Shown piece after piece: positions 48,264 through 59,950 of a DNA stretch of 64,000 nt. The DNA lies in the NCBI GenBank assembly GCA_025449115.1, contig JAHLKC010000050.1, positions 179,187-243,186 of the forward strand. Direction: 5' to 3'. Made by a program: the position numbers and the translations under genes. Position 1 is the first letter of the stretch. Each line of letters starts with the position of its first letter. A model generated the notes under the pieces. The model saw only the letters and a program-made list of their open reading frames with translations. It ran no database searches and was not told the DNA's origin. This stretch comes from Chytridium lagenaria (lineage: Eukaryota > Chytridiomycota > Chytridiomycetes > Chytridiales > Chytridiaceae).

Positions 48264-50635
48264 GACCGAAGGTTGGAGAGGATATTATTATTAATATAAT
48301 ATTTAATATTTATTTTTTTTAAAGCTTATGCCATGTGAGAGTGGTACAGAAAGATATTCCTTGTACTACCCTTTCTTTGACATTTTGTTTTAAAATATGA
48401 GCATTTTTTCTCAGATTTTTTGAGAAATGTTTTGTGTATGGAAATCAAACAAACCAGCCCTGAAGGGAACCCGGGGATTTGGAATGGAGGCAAGTCTCGT
48501 GTGACAAAGTAAAGAATCCAAGCAATGATGATGTCAGTGACGTCTTTGAAGGCTAAAATAAAAAAGACGGGAAAACGCGCCCATCCAGCCGCTGTTTCTT
48601 GTCTCCATGTGTTTGTGACTCTTGTGTTTGTTAAAGAGTTTTACCTATGTAAATACATGTGTTTTTTTTTTGGTGTTTTACATTTACGCAAATAAAATAG
48701 ACAAAGTACAGACTACGGACTATGATAATGGATTATGGAGTCTCCTTAGTACCCAGGTAGGTTAGCAGACAGAATACCTAGAATGAAATAAGTCAGTGAG
48801 AGGTTGGTGGATGGGAGTCAAGATTGTCTACCTAATAGATGTATATTTATAATTGGATATAATTGGATAGAGAATAAAGAAGGGATCGTGGATTCCATGC
48901 AAACATCATAATGGTATGTAAGATTTAAATAATATTAAATAATGCATTTAAATATTAAGTTAGGCATGTTCAAGTACACAAGTTGGGAGGCTTTATCGTT
49001 GGATGAGATGAGAAGGTAATTATGAAATAAACGCGTATTATTATTATATTACATTAGGATGGATGGATGGTTATTATTAATATTTATTAATATTGTGATG
49101 AGGATAATTCTAAATTTTAAATAATAAATAAATATAATTAGATAAAAATACAAATATCCATATATAGATGGGTTGTGCTCAGGTTGTGTGCTGTGTCACT
49201 TGTGTGTGCTCAAGATTAGAGAGAAATAAATAAAAGAAAAGCCAACTGTAATACCTAATACTATGAACAGTTATTATATAAAAGAACAAAAAATGAAGCC
49301 CTTTCTCTCTCTCTCTCTCTCTCTCCTCCTCCTCTCTCTCTACCCCCCTTTTGAGTTGTGCTACATTCACACAGCAGCAGCATCTAATACTACATAACTT
49401 ACAGAGTGCACAAGAATGACCAAAAAGGAAATAGAGAAGAGAAGGGCCTTTTGCAACTAAAGAGATAACTAATAATAAAAATAATAATTAGGATGCGCCT
49501 GTTTTGGAATAATAATAACAATAATTAATTCCAATTAATAATTTACATGCTCATTCAGTATCATCAGCATCATCATCATCATTATCACCCATTATTAAAT
49601 ATTTGATCTTTAATATTTAATTACCGAAACAAAAAAATAATAAAACACTATAATAATAAATAAAATGAATAATAAAAATAAAACCAAAAAGTCTTTTTCA
49701 ATGTCTATTATTATTATTATTAGTCTGTCTGTCTATTGACATTGTTATGTATTTATGTATTGCATAACAAGAAAACAGGAGCTATTCTATTACTTATTCC
49801 CATGAACTAGTCTAGCTCGTTCCTACTTGCTGTAATCTCACTCACCTGTCTCTTCTCCCTTCCCTTCACTCGCTTGCTCATTCTACACACTTGACACTCT
49901 ACACTACTCTAATCTACACTACACTACACTACACTACACCACACTACTCCTTCTTGCCTGTCTGATCATTCATCCCATCCATCCAACCATCCATCCATCC
50001 ATTCTTTCATTCTTTCATTCATTCATCCATCCATCCCAAGATCACATCCATCCATCCATCCTACCATTCAATACACACCATCCCCAGGGATCCACCATCA
50101 CCACCACTGACCACCACCACCATCACTACTACTACTACTACTACTACTCCCACTACCCCAACAACTATCACACCCCGTGAACAAACAAACACACCAAAAG
50201 ATCACAACTTCCATTCCGACCTAAACACCAGAGAGCAGCTAAGGTCCAGTTAACAGTACTCGTCTCGGAAAACACTCTCAAAACCCATCAATACGGGCGG
50301 ACCGCTATTTTTTCTCCATCCGACCGACCCCGACCGACAAGCATTTTACCAAAAAAGCCAGCCCTCCCACCCGCAACCCCGTCAGCAAAGTCATTTTATC
50401 CCTTTTTCCCACCAACCAACCAACCATACCACCCCGCGCGAAACTAAACCCCAAACCAGCCGAGCCCCACCCGCTTCTTACTTCACTCCAAAACTGACTT
50501 GCTCCTGGCAACCTTTCTTTATTATTATTTTTGGTTCAAACTTTTGACGGAGCAAGGTAAAGGAGAGAGGTACTCTGTCGAGTCAAGTCTTTCTAGGAGT
50601 TTATAAAACTAAAGAAGGGCGTCTAGATCTTGACG
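48264..50635. other. AT-rich intergenic DNA with microsatellites, divergent promoters
   Basis: Divergent spacer between FAB1 (-) and the bHLH-zip gene (+). Contains taat/attatt-rich DNA (48.9-49.75 kb), a (CT)n run at 49303-49341, (ACACT)n at about 49913-49940, catc runs at 49977-50066, and (ACT)n at about 50126-50150. No gene is supported; the minus frame at 50305-50511 is a low-value shadow. Confidence 0.65.
49977..50066. repeat. (CATC)n/(CATT)n microsatellite block
   Basis: An interrupted ccatccatcc/cattctttcattc block upstream of the bHLH-zip gene. Confidence 0.85.
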
Positions 50636-50996
50636 GTGAGTGTCGATGATGGCGAGTATTTCAGAGGACATTTTTGGAGTAAACTCTCTTTCTGAATATG
50701 GCCTTCGTAGCGGGCATTGCTGTACTCGACCCTATGTAAATCTAGTCATTGTTTGGGCAAGGCATCATCTCCCTCGTCCCACGACTGCCGACACCCTGAC
50801 TTTAGTGGGTTTTTTACAGTTGCGGCCATGTCGGCGCAGTCAACGGCCTGCTTCCTGGACAACATTTTCCCCCAACACATTTTTTTTTTTGCCAAACCCA
50901 CTCATCTCTATGCTTGACCATGGACGCTGATCAATTAATCCCATTAAACGTGTAGACTGCCTCTTGAAAACCAAAACGCCTTCCACATTCCATCAG
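50636..50996 (+). other. possible 5'-UTR intron of the bHLH-zip gene
   Basis: A strong donor (acg|GTGAGT) at about 50636 and an acceptor-like ccatcag at 50996 bracket a stretch ending five bases before the chosen ATG. An upstream coding exon is the alternative, but the frame inside is unconvincing. Confidence 0.35.
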
Positions 50997-51000
50997 GTCA

Positions 51001-53002
51001 ATGCCTCATTCTCTCGCGCTGCCCGCTTCCTTTGCCTTTGGTTCCCCAAGAGAAGAGCTTCGTGACCATTACCCTCGTTCACCGCACGCAACACCCTCCT
51101 TTGACCTGTTTCGCGACTCTCATCGGTCCTCCTTCATTTCCCGTCAACCCCCTTCTTCCTGGTCTCAATCAAAACAGCAATCACCTAGACCACATCCCAT
51201 TCGAACCCTTTCATCCTCCTCCTCCATCTCCGCATCCACCCATCGTCGCGACTCTACAACATCTGCCATGTCCTCAGAAGAGTCCACCACCATGCATAGC
51301 CATCCCAGGCAACCCTCACCGACCCACCCAGATATCCAACGCCACCATGATCAACCCCTTTCATCCTCCTCTTTAACTGAATCCAACCACTACGCTCCTA
51401 TAGACCGTCGTCCCTCTGTCGCCTACGTCACCACATCCCCTCAACAACCTCAATCAAACTCCCCACTCAACCAAGAAACCAACCACTACCGTCCCTCCCC
51501 CATCTCCAAAGTCGTTTCCGAAACCCAACCCCCATCTCCTCGTTCCCCTCTCATCCAAACCAAACCCCTCCTCTCCCTTCCGCCCCTCCACGTCATCTCC
51601 AATTACCCATCAAGCAATTCTTACCCTTCAAGCGCCCCACCCGTCCTCCCTCCACCTCTTCCGCATCCCCACTCCCCAACCACCTTTGCTGCTCGGCCAC
51701 CACCACCACCTCCACCTCAACATCTCCCGAATTTATGTGGAATTCATGATGAAAATGGACATGTCAGAAGAGCGTCGGTGCAGTTGCCATTGCCGCTGCC
51801 ACCTATGACTTCAGGGGGGCAGCCGGGAATGGTGTTTCATGGAGCGAGTGGGAATGGGTATCAGCCCATGTATTCACCTAATCGGTCAAGTGCTGCGCAA
51901 AATGATTATGGTTTGTTTAATTTTATCTTTTTGCCATATCGATTTCTATTCGTTTTGTTTTTAAATGCGTCTTGCCATCTCCTATTTCTTAGTTTCTATT
52001 CTGCGTCTTTTGTCCGCATCTTTTATCCTTATGAGACGCGTTTTTCTTACTCTCTCCGTTTGCCGTGCTATAAACCTCTTTAAATTCATTTCCTAACCTA
52101 TGGCTTTTCTTCTCTCCTACCCAGAGCGCCGCCACTCTGTCGCCGACACCTACTCTGCTGGCCTAAAGCGCGACTCCTCCAACCTCTACGACTCTTTCGA
52201 ATCTGACCCCAAACGTCGCGCCTCCATGACCGAAACTCTTTCCCAAAAACCTCACCCCTCTCACCTACCTTACCACCCAACCTCCCTCACATACGAAAAA
52301 TCCCCTCCATCTCCTTACAACCCCCCGGCGACGACCCTCCCTTACTCCACCAACCCCCCTCAACCCACCTACCAACACCTCCCCGTCACCCCCGCCAACT
52401 CTCCCCTTCACATCGCGCCCCCACGCGTCCCCGCTTCCACCGATGATCAAGACCCTCACCCCTCATACCTCCGCGGCGCCGAGTCACCCCCTGTCCGACC
52501 ATCAGACACACCAAGGGTTGGAGCAAACCCATCCCCGTTGTTGAGACGAGCGTCGTTGCATTCCTTTGCGAGGGACAGTGAATCCACGCCCAGTGATGCA
52601 CCGACGTCACCCATGCATATGGTTAGCCCTTATTCGAGAAGTCCTGAGTTGAGGGTGTCGCATAAGTTGGCGGAACGGAAACGGAGAAAGGAGATGAAGG
52701 ATTTGTTTGAGGAGTTGAAGGGGAGTTTGCCGGATGAGGCGTTTAGGAATTCAAAGGCGAGCAAGTGGGAGATTTTGTCGAAAGGTTTGTTGCTTTTTTT
52801 TTTTTTTTTTTTCCCACGTCTTTTTTTTTTTTTTCTGGCGGGCTTTTTCTTTTTCTTTTCTTCATAAAAGTTGATGCTGACTCCCTTTTTCTTGTTAGCT
52901 ATTGATTATATTGAAACGCTTGCGAGTGTTGCGAAAGAACGAGATGAGTTGAGGGATGAAAAGATGGATCTTGAACGTAGGCTTGCACAGTTCAAAGGAT
53001 AA
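51001..53002 (+). CDS. bHLH leucine-zipper transcription factor (3 exons)
   Basis: The spliced frame is 557 aa: exon 1 51001-51910, exon 2 52125-52784, exon 3 52899-53002. Both introns (214 and 114 nt) are GTTTGT...AG and phase 1, and both junctions restore sensible codons. The first 400 or so residues are Ser/Pro/His-rich and presumably disordered, with a PPPPPPP run. The basic region and helix 1 (SHKLAERKRRKEMKDLFEEL) begin at about 52654; the basic region has the H..E.KRR pattern expected for E-box binding. The loop is long-ish (PDEAFRNSKASK). Helix 2 (WEILSKAIDYIETL) crosses intron 2. A short zipper with acidic/basic heptads (KERDELRDEKMDLERRLAQ) closes the protein. It likely dimerises; targets are unknown. 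No frameshifts. Confidence 0.85.
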
Positions 53003-53809
53003 AATTTCCGATTTCCCATTCCTTTCAACTCGTTCTAATTTCTGTTAATTTTTATGTCGTTTTTTTTTGGGGGGGCGGCTAGACTCCCCAAATTCCTTTT
53101 TTACCCTTACCTGAATAATTCTTTGATTCATTACCGTCCTTACTTTTTTCTCTCTATGAATGCCTTTTTGTTGTTCTTGTTGTTGTTGTTGTTGTTGTTC
53201 GCACTGAAAAAACTCTTTTTTTTGTTGTATATTTCCTTTTTTTTTTTTTTTTTTTTTTTGAAAAACGTTGTGAATCTGTTTTATCGAAGTTTGTTTCTTC
53301 CTCTGATTTTTCTTTTTTTCTTTTTTTCTTTTTTGCTTTTGCTTTTGATTTTTGATATATGGTTGTTGTAACGAATTTTTTTCTTTTTGAAAAATGTTTT
53401 TTTTTTACTTTTTTTTGTTTTGTAAAATTGGGACGAAACGTGTCCCGTGAAATATGAAAAACGTTGAAGATTGGCACTAGTTTTTTTTAGGAAAAGAGAT
53501 AATAGAAATCTCAGTGATCCTTAGTAATTCCCAAAAACAAGTAAAAATTTTAGTACTATTCACAATTAAAGATATCAAAGTCCAGTTGAAGAAACCTCAA
53601 AAAATTATATTCTGCAGAGTTTCTGCCTAAAACAAAAATACTGCAGAGGTTCTAGATGATCCTGAGTCCTTAACAATCTTCAATCCTACAGAACTTCCAG
53701 ATGGAGTGGTCCTGATAAAACAATGATGTCTCACACAGGCAAATTGGTGGGGAAACAGACATAAATAAACCAAAATATATAAAGCAAATCTATGCTCTAC
53801 AAAGCAAAA
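53003..53809. other. T-rich 3' flank and intergenic DNA
   Basis: Long T runs (for example about 53238-53260) and ttgttgttg repeats (53169-53199), then AT-rich DNA grading into the older copia LTR. No gene. Confidence 0.6.
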
Positions 53810-54037
53810 ATACTCAAATAAACTGGTATTAAGAAAACAAACCAATTAAGGAAGGTAAATCAAAGTTGGAAATTCAAATGAGTCCAGAAAGTAAAATAAA
53901 AGTGCAGCGGGCGCATTTGCGCTCAACTCTAATGATACGTAAAATCCATAACACTCTAGTATTGCAACCGACGCCGCGGATTAATGGTGCGAGTGATCCT
54001 GGCGCCTCCTTGTGAGTCAAGTGAGTGAAACCCAACA
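53810..54037 (-). repeat. copia-like LTR, older diverged copy (partial)
   Basis: On the minus strand it begins TGTTGGGTTTCACTC, like the LTR at 59475, and can be followed for about 225 bp with many differences. Homology fades toward 53.8 kb. It follows a pol 3' end, so it is the 3' LTR of the older copia copy. Confidence 0.65.
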
Positions 54038-55180
54038 TTCTCCCCCAGTCCTGAATTTTGCTCACAAAGTCTCTTGCTTGATACGCATCTTGCGTTGATT
54101 GTAGCAAACATAGGTTCCAACCACGTATCTTGGCTCCCCCTGGCTTGTGATCGTAAACCGACCCTTGATATTGTTTGGAAACACGTCTGCCTCTTCCTGA
54201 TTAGGGGAAGCCTGCACCAGGTCGTCAACATAAACGTTAATCTCTCGCCGTTACGTCAGTAGTACAGACATGGATCTGAGAGCGAACGCGTGAAGCATAT
54301 CATGGTGAGAATTTCATCCAACACCTTGTTCCATCCAAGATGTAATTACATGAAACCGTACAAGAGAAGACAAACCCAGTTTTCCTTTCCAACAATCACA
54401 AAGCCTTCTGGTTGCTCAATTTATATCTCCTCCTTGATATTGCCCTTGAAAACCGCTGTCTTGACGTTGTACTGCCACAAGACCATCCACTCTTGTGCTG
54501 CCACCATGAGGGCGTCCAGGCAGACACGTCTGCATTGCGTTCTCCCACACTCCTGTGTTCAACTCATCATACACAACAGCCTTGCTTTGCACTACTTTCT
54601 TTGTGACTTGCTTGTAAAGGCAATACCCAATACCCCATTGCCTCATATCCCAACAAAGCGCATTTGCGTGCGTTCGTCTCCATCTTCTTCTGTTGTTCTG
54701 TTGGGACAAGTGCGTTACATGCGCAACTGAAGATTTGAACGCGTTTCTGGTAGGGCTTCTTCCCAGTGAAGAGGCTTCAGAGCTGAGATCCCATCCTTAC
54801 GAGGAGATCAATTGTACAGGTACCTGGCACACGTACAGTCTCTCTCCAGAATTCATTGTCAAGACTTGCGTCGCTAAGCATGCATTTTGCCTTCTCAATG
54901 AGCGACCAGTTCATCCTTACTGCGACACTGTTCTGCTGAAGCGTGTAGAGCATAGTGAACATAAGCTTGACGCCTTCCTCCAGGCACCATACCTACAGAT
55001 GCGTGTTCTTAAACTTGCTACCGTTATCTGCGACAATCGCCAGGGGATGCCGCTTTTCTTGAAGTCGTTTCATCTCCTCAGGGACCCTTTCCGTATCCCA
55101 ACGCGTCAATTTGTCACCTGTGAGTGCCTTTAGGTTATACAACCCCATGAATACCTGCTCAAGAGAGAGACTTGGAAGCA
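54038..55180 (-). pseudogene. Ty1/copia-like pol remnant (older copy): integrase end and reverse transcriptase
   Basis: Broken minus-strand frames. The RT active-site motif NVYVDDLVQ is near 54225, preceded by an EQPEGFVIVG block near 54415. Further 5' on the minus strand are the linker with KKVVQSKAVVYDELNTGVW (about 54560) and integrase pieces (QQNSVAVRMN..LIEKAKCMLSDAS, near 54930; IVADNG near 55030). The copy is closely related to, but more diverged than, the one at 55.5-57.7 kb. Many stops and shifts make it non-functional. Confidence 0.75.
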
Positions 55181-55182
55181 AT

Positions 55183-55540
55183 TCAAGAAGTGTAGAATAC
55201 TGTCCCAACTGTATTATGTTCAAAAATGCTTTGAACAACATCTGCCATCATGTGAACGTTGAAAGCATCCAGCATCAAAATACGCATTCCCTCTGCTCTT
55301 TTCGACAAGGCAAATTGCTTCCCCCAATCCATCATTCCAATTTTGTCAACCCAACCATTTTCCTGCACCTGCGTAAAGAGCCTTCCCTGATACGCATTAT
55401 CCAGGGCCAAACATTCTGAAACAACTTTAGTCTACGATTTTGAGTCCCTGGCGCATTTCTTTTTCCGTGAAAAACTAACATTGGCGGCAGCTTTATCCCA
55501 TTCCCCATAATGGTGAGGCTACACATGGCCCTTGCTCCAA
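55183..55540 (-). pseudogene. pogo-like DDE transposase fragment between copia copies
   Basis: Minus-strand frames contain MGNGIKLPPMLVFHGKR (about 55500), then QENGWVDKIGMMDW (about 55350) and MRILMLDAFNVH (about 55270). These are the same ordered blocks as in the 7.8-9.2 kb transposase, including the second catalytic Asp. No terminal repeats are visible. The fragment sits exactly where the older copia pol stops and the younger one begins. Confidence 0.7.
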
Positions 55541-55542
55541 CT

Positions 55543-57687
55543 TTAAAACATCATTAGAATAGTTTTCTTGATCCAATACATATCTCCTCCTTGAGATTGC
55601 CGTTGAGAAACGCCGTCTTGACGTCGTATTGGCGTAACACCATCCCCTCGTGAGCTGCCACCGCGAGTGCTGTCCGAAAGGTCGCCCCTTTTATCACTGA
55701 CACGTAAGTCTCCAAGTAATCCACGCCTCCTTTCTGCAAATATCCCTTCGCAACGAATCGAGCTTTCTTCTTTCCACAGAGCCGTTTTCCTTTCGCTTGT
55801 AACGGAGCACCCATCCACTCTTGATGATGTGCTTGCCCTTTGGTCGAGGCACCAGACGCCACGTCTGATGCTCCAGCAACGACTGGTACTCCTCCTGGAG
55901 CGCCTTCAACCATTCGTCTGAATTGACGCGCATCATCCTCCAACGCTTTGCTGCTTCACTGACCTGTGATGCGTCTTCTCCAACATCCTCAGAGCTCAAT
56001 GACTCATCTTCGGAATCCTCAGAGTCTTCATCGCTCCCCCAACTTCCTGAATCGCTTCCCACCTTGTCCAGCAGCTTCCTGTGTACCTTCCAGGTGGACA
56101 CGTCTGCGTCGTGTCCTTCCCACACTCCAGTGTTCAACTCGTCAAACACAACAGTCTTGCTGCGCACTACTTTCTTCGTGACTGGGTCATAAAGGCGATA
56201 TCCCATCGCCTCGTATCCCAAGAAACTGCATTGGCGCGCGTTCTTCTCCATCTTCTTCCGTCGTTCCTTTGGGACGTGCACATAACATGCGCAACCGAAG
56301 ATTCGAACGCGTTTCAGGTTAGGCTTCCTTCCCGTGAAGCCTTCCAGAGGTGAAATCCCATCCTTACGAGGAGATCAATGTTCAAGTACGTGGCACACGT
56401 AACGGCCTCTCCCCAGAATTTGTCGTCCAAGACTCGCGTCGCTAAGCATGCACTTTGCCTTCTCAATGAGCGACCGATTCATTCTTTCCGCAACACCGTT
56501 CTGCTGAGGCGTGTAGGGCATGGTGAATTTTAGCTTGATGCCTTCCTCGAGGCACCATGCTTCCAGCTGCTTGTTCTTAAATTCCCCACCGTTATCTGCA
56601 ACAATATCCAGGAGATGCGGCTTTTCTCGAAGTCGTTCCATCTCCTCAGGGTTACTTTCCGAGTATCTCAACGCGTCAATCCGTCGACCTGTGAGTGCCT
56701 CGGCCTCTCTCTTGTACTGCTTGACGTACTGAACCGCTTGCTTCTTTTCCTTGAGCAAGTACGTGTTGCAGTAACCCGTCGACGCGTCCACAACCACCAT
56801 GAAGTAACGCGACCCTCCCAAGCTCTTCCGCTTCATGGGTCCCGCCAAATCCACGTGAACGCGTTCCAGGATTTTGTAGTTCTTCTCGACTCTCTCTGGG
56901 TGAGAGGAGCGCGTAAGCTTCCCCTCAATGCATCCCTTGCACAGCACGTCGTTGTTGTCATTATACAACGTGATGCGTACACCCGTTGCCGATTTTTCAA
57001 GCTTCTTCACCGCCTTCATCGAGATGTGACCCATCCGTCGATGCCAAATCTGCGCGCTGTTGAGCGACTGGCTTTTCACACCCATTGTGGTGTTTGCTGC
57101 GGTGTCTGGCTGCACCAGATAAAATAGGTTGTCCTCAACCTTGAACTCTGCCGTCACGTCGTTCGATCCGACGTGTCTGAGGCGATACTTGCCGCTGGAT
57201 GACTCCAAAACAACGCCACGCGACGCTGCTGCACCCAGGGAGATGAGATTACGCGTGAGCTCCGGCACATAGAGTACAGTACGTTCTTGAGCGTGATCGT
57301 TTGCGTGGCCTTCCCAATCTTGATGCTGAGGGTTAAATCTCCTACTCCCTCCACGCGTATTCCTTCGCCGTGCTCTGCAGTTTTTACGCGGCTGCTCGCG
57401 GCGCGGTAACCCCGCAAACCTTCCTTCGAGAAGGTCATATGGTGAGTGGCTCCAGAGACCAGAATCCATCGGTTATCCCGCTTCTCCAGCTTAACCGACA
57501 AGATTTCCCCAGCCTCCGCGTCAACCTGACGCACAATAGCCATAAAGGTAATTGGACTCACACGCGCCGTGTTTGCAGACTTCCTCTTGTCCGAGGCGCG
57601 CTTCCCACGATGACGGTTCCCACCACCACCATCTCTCTCGTTCTCTGAGGTATCATCACTTTGTTGGGTTTCGCTCTCTTGACTCAC
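55543..57687 (-). pseudogene. Ty1/copia-like pol (protease, integrase, partial reverse transcriptase)
   Basis: Order on the minus strand: basic/Ser-rich leader (57.69-57.56 kb); protease-like block WILVSGATHHM near 57470, in which the usual catalytic Asp before SGAT is Val; GAG-pre-integrase (IWHRRMGHISM, about 57040, and a C..C cluster LCKGCIEGK); integrase core with VHVDLAGPM, IVADNGGEFKN and YTPQQNGVAERMNRSLIEKA; a linker with DELNTGVW; and RT start GVDYLETYVSVI...QYDVKTAFLNGNL, which is cut off at 55543 before the YxDD motif. Frame changes at about 57290, 56370 and 55720 and the lost Asp show it is dead. Confidence 0.82.
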
Positions 57688-58162
57688 GAGGACGCGTCAG
57701 GATCTTTTGCACCATTAGTCCGCGGCGTCAGGCGCAACACTAGAGTGCTTTGGAATTTACGCGTCGTTAGAGTTGAGCGCGAACGCGCGCCCACTGGACT
57801 TCTCATTTACATTCTGGACTCATTTGAATTTCCCATTTTGATTTACCTTCCTTGATTGGTTTATTTTCTTTATGCCAGTTTAATTATAACTCTACCTGCT
57901 GGTGATTGGACATTCCCTTCTAGCCTTTATTCCCTTTGTTCCCGTCAAGGCTCTCTGATTTGTTTATCTTTGTAGTGGAGAGTTTACCGCGTGAGTGTAC
58001 GCGTCTCCGATAGGTTTACCTTTGTGTTGTCTTTCCTCTTTACTTGTTCGTTTTGTTTGAGTATTTAAAGACTCGTGTGTTGAGTCGAAATAAATTAAGA
58101 ACGTTGTTCGAGCAAAAGTGCGTTTAACTTTGTTTTAATTGAGCCCCGTGAACAACAAGTAT
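57662..58162 (+). repeat. copia LTR in inverted orientation, with a scrap of gag leader
   Basis: Starts TGTTGGGTTTCGCTC and ends ...TTTTAATTGAGCCCC, followed by gtgaacaacaagtattcaaca, the beginning of gag with its ATG changed to GTG. It is the reverse complement of 58997-59475 and lies between gag and pol of the minus-strand element, so one LTR plus leader has been placed backwards. Confidence 0.8.
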
Positions 58163-58997
58163 TCAACACACTTGACTCCCCGAGTCCTTCTTCTTCCCAG
58201 AGCGACACTTGCTTGCATAGTGTCCTATCTTCTTGCACTTAAAACAAGTCACTGACCTTTTATCTCCACCTTTCGACGCGTCCTTTGTTGCTGGTTTCTT
58301 CCCCACTTGTCGTCAAGAAGGCCTCCGCTTCCTCCGATGCCTCCACGTGGTCCTTGATCTTCTCTTCACAGTCGAGAAGCCTGGCAACGACCAGGTTGTA
58401 GTCCTTGACCACTTGTCGTTTCAATGTTGGCAACCGCAACATCGTAGGCTTCCGGGAGTTTGGTGAGCAGGTGGGCAATGTGTTGCTCGTTGGAGACAGC
58501 CTCGCCGGCTGCCTTGAGTTGGTTTGACCATTGTCGAAAGTTCTGCAACGAAGCGTAAAGACGCGTCCTCCTTCATTCAGAGAAGCGTGAGCTTGCGTGT
58601 GAGAGCGTTGCGGTTGGGGTAGGATTTACGCTCAAATGATGACACGAGGCACTCCCACGCTTCCTTGGCCGTGAAGTCCTCTCCAATCAAGTGTAAGACC
58701 GAATCAGTCACTCGAGACTCTATCCGGTTCTTACCACGATCGTTAGCCGACTGCTCCTTGATCCGCAGATCCTTCTCTTCTTTGGTTGGAGCGTTCTCGT
58801 TAACGTACGGTGTAAATCCTATCTCAGTGACCGCCCAAAGACCCTTCCTTGTCTTTGAGGTAAGTGGTCATCCGACGTTTCCAGATGTGAAAGTCTTGCC
58901 CGTCAAACTTGACTGGCTTGCTGCGCTCGTCATCTGAGTCGTCTTTCTTTCCATGTTGTCTGAGAAGTGCTACCACTGTTGAATACTTGTTGTTCAT
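58163..58997 (-). pseudogene. copia-like gag remnant with zinc knuckle
   Basis: Starts at 58997 just inside the LTR. Frames include the early block VKFDGQDFHIWKRRMTTYL (about 58900), HIAHLLTKLPEAYDVAVANI (about 58460) and ends in a CCHC zinc knuckle: C-F-K-C, G-H, C at about 58200-58250. Several shifts break it. Pol should follow directly, but the inverted LTR intervenes. Confidence 0.75.
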
Positions 58998-59475
58998 GGG
59001 GCTCAATTAAAACAAAGTTAAACGCACTTTTGCTCGAACAACGTTCTTAATTTATTTCGACTCAGCACACGAGTCTTTAAATCAAACAAAACGAACAAGT
59101 AAAGAGGAAAGACAACACAAAGGTAAACCTATCGGAGACGCGGCACTCATGCGTTAAACTCTCCACTACAAAGATAAACAAATCAGAGAGCCTTGACAGG
59201 AACAAAGGGAATAAAGGCTAGAAGGGAATGTCCAATCACAAACAGGTAGAGGTATAATTAAATTGGCATAAAGAAAGTAAACCATTAAGGAAGGTAAATG
59301 AAAGTGGAAATTCAAATGAGTCCAGAGAGTGAATTAGAAGTCCAGTCGGCGCGTTGGCGCTCAACTCCAACGACGCGTAAATCCCAGAGCACTCTAGTGT
59401 TGCGCCTGATGCCGCGGACTAATGGTGCGAGTGATCCTGACGCGTCCTTCTGAGTCAAGTGAGCGAAACCCAACA
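58998..59475 (-). repeat. copia-like 5' LTR
   Basis: On the minus strand it runs TGTTGGGTTTCGC... to ...TTAATTGAGCCCC, about 478 bp, immediately upstream of the gag ATG. It is the mirror of 57662-58146 and a close relative of 53810-54037. Confidence 0.8.
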
Positions 59476-59765
59476 TCGACTACGAATCCTTCTGGTTGTT
59501 CGATATAAATCTCATGATCTTCAAGCTTCCCATTCAAGAACGCGGTCTTGACGTCGTATTGTTCGAATCTCCATGTTTTTTTGACAAGCGACCGCGAGCA
59601 TCACTCTCAGCGTCGCTTGTTTGATGACAGGTGCGAACTTCTTGTCATAGTTGATTCCTTGTTTTTGCGAATAACCTTTAGCGACAAATCTAGCGTTCCT
59701 TTTGTCGAGATTTCCCAACTCATCTCGCTTTCTTTTGTACACCCATCCTGATTTAATAAGGGATA
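59476..59765 (-). pseudogene. reverse-transcriptase fragment of another copia-like element
   Basis: A minus-strand frame with YKRKRDELGNLDKRNARFVAKG, then QKQGINYDKKFAPVIKQAT, the start of a copia RT from a different family than the one at 55.5 kb. It breaks off at the LTR border, as expected if the younger copia landed in it. Confidence 0.65.
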
Positions 59766-59950
59766 GCTACTGGGGTAAAATTAGTAGACGACCTAAAACC
59801 TTTCTACGGTTTTTCGAATGTCCCTACGGCCCGGCGGGGCGGGTCGGGCAGAAACCACTGACAAATCGAAATTTCGATACATTTATATAAATTTTTGTTC
59901 TGGTGATACGGGTCCCGTAGGGGTCAACGTAAAGAGTACATTCCCTCTTT
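59766..59950. other. spacer with GC-rich palindromic blocks
   Basis: AT-rich DNA interrupted by two GC blocks, about 59823-59850 (ccctacggcccggcggggcg) and 59905-59923 (gatacgggtcccgtagggg). These resemble blocks in the downstream introns. Confidence 0.5.
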
